From contig DAOTVD010000061.1 in NCBI GenBank assembly GCA_034437075.1, positions 1-8,152 of the forward strand: 8,152 nucleotides of DNA, written 5' to 3'. The position numbers were made by a program, and so were the translations under genes. Below the pieces are notes generated by a model. That model worked only from the letters and a program-made list of their open reading frames with translations. It made no database searches and was not told the origin of the DNA. How positions within the stretch are numbered: the first letter of the stretch is position 1; each line of letters begins with the position of its first letter. Source of the stretch: DAOTVD01 sp034437075. Its GTDB lineage: Bacteria; Chloroflexota; Anaerolineae; Aggregatilineales; J027. Of this stretch, positions 1 to 6,200 are shown piece after piece.

Positions 1-6
1 GCGCAG

Positions 7-243
7 TCACGCCAAGATACCACGATTTAAGCGCGCTAATTGGCCTAAATAACCATGCGTGGTGGGGTCTTGGGTGACGGTCGCCAGGCCCTCGGCCAGC
101 ATGCTGGCCGAAAACGCCATCTGCATGATGTTCTCTTGCAGGACGCGCGTCAGGTAGCCATCGGTGTGCTGGTTTGGGTCATCGCTGTAAAGAGACACAA
201 GGTTGCCGCCTTTTCGATTAATACTTGCTGACCATTCATCCAT
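7..243 (-). CDS. Small hypothetical protein, 78 residues
   Basis: This is a complete small open frame with an ATG at 243-241 and a TGA at 9-7. I do not recognise the family. The first 25 residues are polar (an Asn-Arg-Lys-Gly-Gly stretch, then Ser-Asp-Asp-Pro-Asn). From about residue 30 to the end it looks mostly helical, with two segments (about 31-54 and 61-77) separated by a Pro-Thr-Thr turn. There is no signal peptide, membrane segment or cysteine. No in-frame extension is possible beyond a TAA at 264-262. The sequence before the ATG has no clear Shine-Dalgarno site; the nearest purine cluster is GGAA. The gene follows the kinase in the same direction after a 345-bp gap containing a repeat, so it is probably transcribed separately. 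Its codons are as GC-rich as those of the neighbouring genes in the second half, which supports real coding. Function is unknown. Confidence 0.6.
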   Translation of the reverse strand: MDEWSASINRKGGNLVSLYSDDPNQHTDGYLTRVLQENIMQMAFSASMLAEGLATVTQDPTTHGYLGQLARLNRGILA

Positions 244-289
244 TAAGGCTGTTCCAAGTTTTTAACTGAACCGATGGCATTCATCGCAG

Positions 290-401
290 GGGGTATACGT
301 TTTGTTTTATCCCCCTCTCGCTCCCCCCGAATTCGGGCGGGGAACTTACTCTTGCGCATAATAGCCCCTCCTTGAATTCGGAGAGGGGTTGGGGAGGGGT
401 C
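290..401 (+). repeat. 112-bp palindromic intergenic repeat, copy A
   Basis: This segment matches the reverse complement of 3019-3130 over 112 positions without gaps, with 13 differences by hand alignment (about 88% identity). It holds two palindromic cores, each centred on GAATTC. The first (321-342) is C-rich then G-rich with one C/C mismatch and one T/G pair. The second has arms CCCCTC (365-370) and GAGGGG (383-388). The unit begins with GGGGTATACG and ends with GGGGAGGGGTC. It contains no open frame of note. The design resembles REP/BIME-type dispersed intergenic repeats, with two potential stem-loops in each unit. Confidence 0.85.
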
Positions 402-504
402 ATTATTTTTCTGGAAAGGCCTAACATAAACGAAAACTGCTTTTCTCTAGGTATGCAAGGATAAGATTGTGTCGAATCAATGATCGCAAAATCTGGTCTT
501 TATT

Positions 505-525
505 CTATGATAACGCATGTCATAG
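505..525. repeat. Short inverted repeat behind the kinase gene
   Basis: The arms CTATGA (505-510) and TCATAG (520-525) are exact inverted repeats around a 9-nt centre, about 65 bp past the kinase stop codon. The arms are AT-rich, so as an RNA hairpin it would be weak, and no U-run follows on the minus strand. It could be an operator-like site or chance. The symmetry is certain, the function is not. Confidence 0.3.
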
Positions 526-588
526 CCACTTACAGGGGCCAATGGGGGTATTTTGCGTATCATCTGCCCCATCCTGAGCCTGGCGCGT

Positions 589-2835
589 TTAGATTCTCAG
601 GATGATGCGCGTGCCCTTGCCCGGTTGGCTGTAGATGCTGAGTTGGCCGCCAGCGGCCTCGGCTCGTTCGCGCATGGAATCCAACCCGAGGCCATGTGTT
701 ACGCTGGTCGCTTCGAAGCCGTCGCCATCATCCTCTATCGTCAGGTGATAAGTCGCGCCGTCGCAATGTAAGCGCACGACCACATGCGCCGCGTGGGCGT
801 GCTTCGTGACGTTGTTCAACGCCTCTTGCGCGATGCGATATAGCGCAAATTTGGCCTCCGGCGTGGGGTCGCCCTCTCCACTGGCGATGAATTCGATGTC
901 GTACTGCTGTAAACTGCGCATGGCCTGCACCAGTTCGGCCAGGTGGCCGTGCAATTCGCCCCGTATGATGTGCTCGGGGCGCAGTTCCACCAGCAACATG
1001 CGCAGTTCGCTCTGCGCGTTGCGGATGCTGGTATCCAATTGGGTCAGGTATTCCGTCAGGGTTGGGTTATCTCCGTCATCCAGCAACCGCTCGTTGAGCG
1101 CATCTGCGATGACCCGCGCGCTATACAACGATTGGCTGACGGCGTCATGCAGTTCGCGCGAGATGCGCTCGCGTTCTTGCACGACCGCATTCTCGCGGTC
1201 GCGCTCTTGCAAGTGCGCACGGTCGATGGCCACAGCACAATGGGCGGCCACGGCAGCAAAAAAGGCGCGTGTTTGTTCATCGCCGGGTTGTTGCTCTGTA
1301 AAGCTCAGGCCGATAGCGCCCAGCACTTGCTCGTTCAGGTGCAGCGGCAAGGCCACAACCGTGGCAGGCTGGATGGGTACATCGGCTAGCGCGTGCCCGT
1401 CGTAGGCTTGCGTGTAACTGTCGTAATCGCCAAACCATTGCATTTTTCCCTCGCGGGCCGCGTCGATGATCGGCATGCGGTCGTCTATGGGGATTTGGCG
1501 CGGGGGGTGCGTGCGGAAGCCCCCCACATTCTCCGCCGCGTAATAGTTCAGCAAAGTGCTATCCTCGTCTTGTAGCGCGATGCCGACATATTGCGCACCG
1601 ATGATCTCGCCCGTATAGCGGTTGATGATGTCGATAGCTGAGGCTAGGTCGTGGGCTTTGGCCAGGTGGCTAGCCAGGGCTTGCAGGCGCGCGGCGCGCT
1701 CGGCGGCCAGATACGACCCTGTAACGTTGACCGCCGCCGTGCGCAAGCCGATGATTGTTCCGTCGTCGGCGTACATAGGCTCTAGGAGGATGTCGAACCA
1801 GGTCGGCTCGTCGCAGATGGTTATGCGCACGGTTTCGCGGCGCGGCTCGCCTGTGTCGAGCACGGCTTGCTTAATGGTTTCCAGATACTCGGCCTCGCGC
1901 GCGTTCTGCATGATCTCGCGGTCGCGCTTGCCGATGCTTACTGGGGTGTCTAGCCCTTCGAGGGGCGTATACATCCAGGTATAACGCAACTCGGTGTCCT
2001 GGGTCAGCAAGACCAGGGGTGCCCCCCGCAGGGCCAGCGCCAGATTCTGGCGGATTTCTTCTTGGCGCGCTTGAAATTCCTTAAGCTCGGTGATGTCATG
2101 AAAAGCCATCAGAATGGCATCTTGGCCGGGCAGCACCTGAAAGCGATGCGCGTTAATCATCATGCTGCGTTTGCCCAAGTTCGGGAAGGTGTCGTTAACT
2201 TCGTATTGGCGGATAGGCGTGCCGTCGCGGTAAACCTGTTCGAGTAGCTCGCGCAAGGCGCTGCTTTCCCAGGTCGGGCCGCCGACTTCGAATAAGGTTT
2301 TGCCGAGCAACTCGGCGGGGGCGTGGCCGAAGGTCTGGCAGTAGGCCCGGTTGGCCACCTGGATATGCAAGGTGTCATCCAGCACCAACACGCCCTCTTG
2401 CACGGTATCGGTGATGTTTTCGAAATAGCGGCGCATGCGTAGCCCGGCTCGGCGCGCCAGTTCGGTTTCTGTAATATTCGTTATAGCGAGCACATACCCC
2501 GCCGCATTAGGGCCTTGCACTTGGCCTAACGGGCCTTGCAAACGCGTGTAAAAAACATCGCCAGACGGCTGTTGCAAGCGTAGTTCGATGGCTTGCGGCC
2601 CGGCGTCCAAGCGGCGCATAAAGCGGGTGAACTCGCGCAAGTCAGTGGGGGCGATGTAATTCGCCAGGGGTTGTTGGTGCAAGTCATCGGCGTCTAGTTG
2701 TAGCATGACGCAAGTGGTACGGTTTACCTGCCCGATGCGGCCATCTTTGCTGAGCACAAGATAACCGACGGGGGCGTGTTCGTATAGATCGACCCCCAGA
2801 AAATTAGGATCAGAAAACGGACTCTGTGAAGACAT
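589..2835 (-). CDS. Cytoplasmic PAS-PAS-PAS-GAF sensor histidine kinase, NarL type (HisKA_3)
   Basis: This is a two-component sensor kinase that should autophosphorylate on histidine and pass the phosphate to a LuxR/NarL-type response regulator. Counting from the ATG at 2835 (748 residues), three PAS-like domains lie at about 12-122, 137-252 and 262-375. The third has the ALRGAP...LRYTW style of PAS_4 domains. A GAF domain follows at about 385-540. The dimerisation helix of HisKA_3 carries the phosphoacceptor His563 in RELHD (1149-1147). The ATPase domain (about 660-748) has the N-box QEALNN (Asn674/675), the DDGDGF loop (702-707), the HGLGL loop (714-718) and PGKGT near the end. No membrane segment or signal peptide is present, so it senses something inside the cell; the PAS and GAF domains may bind a cofactor or small ligand, which cannot be named. 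A TTG at 2853 would add six residues, but a TATAAT box overlaps that extension and the ATG fits a leaderless start. No response regulator gene is in the window. Confidence 0.95.
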   Translation of the reverse strand: MSSQSPFSDPNFLGVDLYEHAPVGYLVLSKDGRIGQVNRTTCVMLQLDADDLHQQPLANYIAPTDLREFTRFMRRLDAGPQAIELRLQQPSGDVFYTRLQGPLGQVQGPNAAGYVLAITNITETELARRAGLRMRRYFENITDTVQEGVLVLDDTLHIQVANRAYCQTFGHAPAELLGKTLFEVGGPTWESSALRELLEQVYRDGTPIRQYEVNDTFPNLGKRSMMINAHRFQVLPGQDAILMAFHDITELKEFQARQEEIRQNLALALRGAPLVLLTQDTELRYTWMYTPLEGLDTPVSIGKRDREIMQNAREAEYLETIKQAVLDTGEPRRETVRITICDEPTWFDILLEPMYADDGTIIGLRTAAVNVTGSYLAAERAARLQALASHLAKAHDLASAIDIINRYTGEIIGAQYVGIALQDEDSTLLNYYAAENVGGFRTHPPRQIPIDDRMPIIDAAREGKMQWFGDYDSYTQAYDGHALADVPIQPATVVALPLHLNEQVLGAIGLSFTEQQPGDEQTRAFFAAVAAHCAVAIDRAHLQERDRENAVVQERERISRELHDAVSQSLYSARVIADALNERLLDDGDNPTLTEYLTQLDTSIRNAQSELRMLLVELRPEHIIRGELHGHLAELVQAMRSLQQYDIEFIASGEGDPTPEAKFALYRIAQEALNNVTKHAHAAHVVVRLHCDGATYHLTIEDDGDGFEATSVTHGLGLDSMRERAEAAGGQLSIYSQPGKGTRIILRI

Positions 2836-2841
2836 ATTTGC

Positions 2842-2847
2842 ATTATA
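2842..2847 (-). promoter_or_regulatory. Consensus -10 box, probable leaderless promoter of the kinase
   Basis: The minus strand reads TATAAT here, a perfect sigma-70-type -10 element. Six bases separate it from the ATG at 2835-2833, so the expected start point (about 7 nt downstream) is the A of the ATG itself. No Shine-Dalgarno site precedes either the ATG or the alternative TTG at 2853, which agrees with a leaderless message. The -35 region is weak: TACATT at 17-bp spacing or TGTACA at 19-bp spacing. An activator or a relaxed -35 may be involved. Confidence 0.55.
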
Positions 2848-2880
2848 CCGCAAAGCTGCTTAAGAATGTACATCCTGCTA

Positions 2881-2890
2881 GCCAATTTGT
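2881..2890 (+). repeat. Left target-site duplication, GCCAATTTGT
   Basis: This 10-bp sequence is identical to 3271-3280 in direct orientation and directly abuts the left terminal inverted repeat. It is read as the left copy of a target-site duplication. Confidence 0.6.
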
Positions 2891-2907
2891 CAGGGCGTTG
2901 CATCAAA
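2891..2907 (+). repeat. Left terminal inverted repeat of the 380-bp element
   Basis: The sequence is CAGGGC (2891-2896), GTT, then GCATCAAA (2900-2907). The outer 6 and inner 8 bases are identical to the reverse complement of the right terminus. Confidence 0.6.
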
Positions 2908-2944
2908 CTGGAGCTTGGCTGGGTTACAAGTTTGACAGGTCACT

Positions 2945-3001
2945 ATTTTTGACCCCCCTTTTTGATCTCCTCCCGAATCCGACTGACGGGGGTACACGTT
3001 T
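2945..3001 (-). repeat. Deleted, rearranged copy B of the palindromic repeat
   Basis: ATTTTTGACCCC (2945-2956) is identical to 3013-3024, and TCTCCTCCCGAAT (2966-2978) is identical to 3077-3089. The spacing between these blocks is 43 bp shorter than in copy C, which removes the first stem-loop. The segment ends with GGGGGTACACGTTT (2988-3001), which matches the start of copy A (289-302) at 13 of 14 positions but in the opposite sense. Copy B is therefore a deletion and junction product rather than a simple decayed copy. Confidence 0.6.
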
Positions 3002-3018
3002 CTTGGAGCGCCATTTTT

Positions 3019-3130
3019 GACCCCTCCCCAACCCCTCCCCGAATTCAGGGAGGGGCTACTATGCACAAGCGTAAGTTCTCCTCCCGAATTCGGGGGGAGC
3101 TAGAGGGGGGTAAAGCCAAAAGTGTACCCC
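3019..3130 (-). repeat. 112-bp palindromic intergenic repeat, copy C
   Basis: This is the inverted partner of 290-401, with 99 of 112 positions identical and no gaps. The first stem-loop has perfect 8-bp arms, CCCCTCCC (3032-3039) and GGGAGGGG (3048-3055), with the loop CGAATTCA. The second is a 22-bp palindrome (3078-3099) centred on GAATTC with a single T/G pair. ATTTTT precedes the unit at 3013-3018, as also seen before copy B. Confidence 0.85.
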
Positions 3131-3217
3131 TATCAGCCCGAATCCGAGGGGAAAAGATCACGCAAGAATAACATCAAAGTCCCTCCTTGAATTCGGGGAG
3201 GGATTTAGGGAGGGGTC
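3131..3217 (+). repeat. Diverged copy D of the palindromic repeat
   Basis: This copy lies head to head with copy C and has the same orientation as copy A. CCCTCCTTGAATTCGG (3181-3196) is identical to 366-381, and GGGAGGGGTCA (3208-3218) is identical to 392-402. GCCCGAAT near the start corresponds to the first palindromic core, which has lost its symmetry (GAATCC instead of GAATTC). The second core still forms a stem, TCCCTCC (3180-3186) with GGAGGGA (3197-3203). On the minus strand this stem lies about 85 nt past the stop of the STAND gene and could be the first structure met by RNA polymerase, but no U-run follows. Confidence 0.65.
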
Positions 3218-3252
3218 AATAGTAGATCAGAGAAGGTCGTAAGAGTTCAAAT

Positions 3253-3270
3253 TTTGATGCGATTGCCCTG
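3253..3270 (-). repeat. Right terminal inverted repeat of the 380-bp element
   Basis: On the minus strand it reads CAGGGC (3270-3265), AATC, then GCATCAAA (3260-3253), the mirror of the left end with a one-base length difference in the centre. Confidence 0.6.
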
Positions 3271-3280
3271 GCCAATTTGT
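3271..3280 (+). repeat. Right target-site duplication, GCCAATTTGT
   Basis: This is the second exact copy of GCCAATTTGT, abutting the right terminal inverted repeat and lying only 7 bp from the stop codon of the STAND gene. Confidence 0.6.
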
Positions 3281-3287
3281 TACCGAT

Positions 3288-6200
3288 TTATATGACGGCC
3301 TGCATGCTCTGCTGGATGAGCCATTCTATGGCCCCATCGCTATTGTCTTTCAGCGCTTGGCGATAATGGTCGCGGGCGCGGGCGGCATCGCCGGATTTTT
3401 CGTGCTGCAACGCCAGCCGCAAATGCGCCAAAGAGCGATAGGCCGGGCGCTCATCCTCCGGGCTGAAGGCGTCGTCGTCTTGGTTTAGCAATCGGATGAG
3501 CGTTTCCATATACGTGCGGCTGTTGTCCAGGTCGCTCAGCAGATAATGCATGCGCACGATCAGCGCGTACACGAAAATGAGGTCTTTGGGCTCGGCACCC
3601 GTTTTTTGCAGCACGGCCAATGAGTCCAGCGCGGCGGCCAGCGAATTTTGGTAGCGCTCGATCTCGTCCAGGGTGCCGCGCAGCTTGCTAGCGTCCTGCT
3701 GCGAGAGGTTTTCATAGGTGGCCATGCGCTTATAGGCATTGGCGGCCTTTTCCAGGTGACCTTCGGCGCGGTAGGCGTCCGCGCTCATGCGCAGGGTGCG
3801 GGCCATGCGGGCGTCGTCGCGCGGTTGGATGCCGCTTTCGATGTTCAGGGCGTCTTCCAAGGCTTTTTGGGCCTGCTGCCATTGCTGCCCCTCGATGTAG
3901 AGCCGGGCCAGGGTGCGCAGCATCTCGGCATACACGACGGGCTGAAAGACACGATCCATATACACCAGCGCGGAATGATAGTGGCTGATGGCGGTTTGGC
4001 GGTCGGCCAGGCGCTCGCTGGTGATGCCCAATAAGCGCAAGGTCGTCACCAAACGCGCGTTGGATTGCTGAGCCAACCCTTTTTCGATCTCTAGCGCGTG
4101 GTGCAGGGCCTCTAGCGCCTCGGTGGGTTGGTCGGCGTCCAGCAAGGTTTCGCCCAGTTCGCGATAGGTCGCGCCGAGTTCCACGGTGCGCGGCGAGTGA
4201 TAATCCAGCGCGGCGCGAAAAGCGTCTATCGCGTTGTTGTAATCGCCCTGAATATGGTGCGCCTGGCCGATGGCATGGTGCGTCAGCGCGATTTCCAGCG
4301 GGGCTAATCCCTGCGTAATGCTCAGGGCTTCTTCCCAGGCTTTACGCGCCTCGGTGAATTGCTCGGTGCGGGCGAGCGCCTGGCCATAACTGCGCAAGAG
4401 CGCGGCCCGGTCGGGCGGGTAGTCCCCAGTGAGGATGGCTAGGCCGTCTTCGTAGGTGCGCAGCGCGCGCGCGATATGCCCGCCATCGCGTTCAGCCTCG
4501 GCCAGTTCGCGCGTGATGTTGCCGACCTCCTGCGCAGTGCCCCAATCGTGGGCCGCATCGCGGGCGCGCTCAAACAGCGGGATGGCCTCGTCGTAAGCGT
4601 GTTGCGCCACTAGCACGCGCGCCAGGCGTAGCATGATCTCGCGGTAGTCGTCTGGGGCTTTCACCTCGCGGTCTTCGATGATGCGCAGCGCGTCGCGGTA
4701 GGCATGGGCGGCCTGGGCTAGCTGGCCTTGAATCTCGTTGCTGCGCCCCAGGCTGACGTACACGCGCGCGGTATGCAGGGGGGAGGCATCCGGCACGGCG
4801 CGCAGCATCGTCAGGGCGTCTTCGTACACCCCGACGGCATCCGCGTAGCGGTTGATGCCTGCCAAGGTATGGGCCAGGGTGGTTAGCACGCGCGCGGCGT
4901 CGCCCGGCGCATTTTGACGATCGAGCAATTTGATGGCCTCGTGAAAGTTTTCGACCGCGTTCCAGGTTTCTTCCAGCGCTAGGTAGCTCATGGCGATGCG
5001 CTCGAACAGTAAGCCTTGCTGGTGGGGGTCGGGTTGGGTTTCTAGGGCCGTCCAGTAATGCTCTAGGGCTTCGCGATATTGCGCCATGGCGTGCAAGGCC
5101 CGCCCGGCATACTCGTAAACTAGCGTATGGGTATGGATGTCGGCGCGCAGTTCGTCGCGCAAGATGGGCTGCAACACCGTGTAAGCCTCCGCCGGGGCAT
5201 CGCACAGCAACAGCGCCGCGCCATAATCGCGCCGGGCCGCCCACCGAATGCCGACCCGTTCTGGCGCGCGCAGATGTTCATCGGCCAGGCTCAGCGCCAT
5301 CTCGGCCAGGGGGCGCGCGTCGGCGGCGCGGTCGAGCGCGAGCAAACTGCGCGCGGCCAAGGACATCGCCAACAGGCCCAGCACGGGCCGTTCCGCGTCC
5401 GTGAGCGCGTCGGCGCGCCCGGCCAGGGTATTCAACCAGCGCGCGAAAGCGGCATAAGCGCGTTTGTGGTCGTTCCGCGCTTGGTGATAGCGCACATTAT
5501 GGGCCAGCATATAGCCCAGGTGCCCCAAATCCGGCGGCGGGAAGCGGTCGAGGTGGGCGATGGCCTCCGTATTGGCCTGCAAGGCGTCGGCTTCGCGGTC
5601 GGCCAGGCGCAGCGCGCGGTGCAAAGCCGCTTGGGTCATGAAATAGGGCCGGGGGTGGGTCTCGGGGGAAATGTGGGTTAGCGCGCGGCGCAAATTCGCG
5701 GTGGCGCGGTCGTATTGGCCCAACAGGCGGAAGGCTTCGGCGGCATGGAACAGCGCGAAACCGATGCGCGTTTCGTCGCGCGGTTCGGCGGCCTGGGCGT
5801 GTTCCAATTCTTGCAGAAAGGCCGCGCGGGCGTCGTCCCAACGTTCCAAGCGCCAGGCTGCTCGGCCTACGGTGCGGTGCGTGTCGGCGATGTCGGCGTG
5901 CAGGCCGCTACCGCGCAGTTTATCCAGGGCTTGGGTGCCCGTCTCGATGGCGGTGCGGTTGTTCCCCTGGCGCAGATGCAAGGCCGCAAGTAGCGCTTGC
6001 GTCAAGCCGGCTTGCGTGGGATGCTCTTTCAGGCGGTCGAGGGCATCTTGCAGGGCCGTTTCGGCGGCTTCGTAGTCGCCGCGCAGGGCATAGATGCTGG
6101 CCATGGCGCGGGCGGGGATGGCGCGCTCGGGGTCGGTGGGTTGGTAGGTGTTCAGGGCGCGGGCGTAGCCTTGCAACGCTTCATCATACGCCCCCTGGAT

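Larger units (their letters stand above)
244..588. other. Intergenic region between kinase and small gene
   Basis: This 345-bp stretch has no credible gene on either strand. It holds one full copy of the GAATTC-centred palindromic repeat (290-401), an AT-rich segment (about 402-500) with nothing recognisable, and a short inverted repeat (505-525). Any promoter for the small downstream gene must lie here, but no convincing -35/-10 pair could be assigned on the minus strand. No transcription terminator with a U-tract is visible directly behind the kinase stop codon. Confidence 0.7.
2891..3270. mobile_element. 380-bp MITE-like non-autonomous element
   Basis: The left end is CAGGGC-GTT-GCATCAAA (2891-2907). 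The reverse complement of the right end is CAGGGC-AATC-GCATCAAA (3270-3253). These 17/18-bp termini match at all 14 outer and inner positions around a variable 3-4-nt centre. Exactly outside both ends lies the same 10-bp sequence, GCCAATTTGT (2881-2890 and 3271-3280), as expected for a target-site duplication. No transposase or plausible protein lies inside, so the element would need to be moved in trans. Inside the termini, both arms also share GGGGTCAA and TAGT in mirrored order, making the whole element a long imperfect palindrome. A 9-12-bp duplication is known for IS4-type elements among others, but I do not assign a family. Confidence 0.6.
2836..3287. other. Intergenic region between STAND gene and kinase gene
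   Basis: This stretch of about 450 bp has no credible gene. Almost all of it is the 380-bp putative transposable element (2891-3270) and its 10-bp flanking direct repeats. The rest is the kinase promoter region (2836-2880) and 7 bp before the STAND stop codon. Short open frames on the plus strand run through the GC-rich repeats but look non-coding. Confidence 0.8.

Noticed and set aside
290..401. A second complete transposable element around copy A
   Set aside because: The flanks of copy A show neither the CAGGGC...GCATCAAA ends nor a matching direct repeat, so only the repeat unit is supported here.
806..1405. A 199-codon open frame on the plus strand opposite the kinase
   Set aside because: It is antisense to the well-supported kinase core, its product is rich in Ser, Arg and Ala without domain logic, and such frames are expected opposite GC-rich genes.
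2962..3171. A 69-codon plus-strand frame within the repeats
   Set aside because: It runs through the palindromic repeat units and its product reflects their GC-rich arms. It is probably not translated.
3180..3203. A rho-independent terminator behind the STAND gene
   Set aside because: The stem is good, but no U-run follows on the minus strand and the same stem recurs as part of a dispersed repeat. A role in termination cannot be claimed from sequence.
2945..3217. A CRISPR-like array
   Set aside because: The repeats vary in length and orientation, carry internal deletions and have no regular spacers. No cas gene is present.
4570..5244. A 224-codon frame on the minus strand inside the STAND gene
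   Set aside because: It is another reading frame of the TPR region. The product is Arg/Pro/Gly-rich shadow sequence, while the main frame shows clear TPR periodicity throughout.
5127..5681. A 184-codon plus-strand frame opposite the TPR array
   Set aside because: It is a shadow frame with Gly/Val/Gln-rich low-complexity sequence and no start signal or domain.
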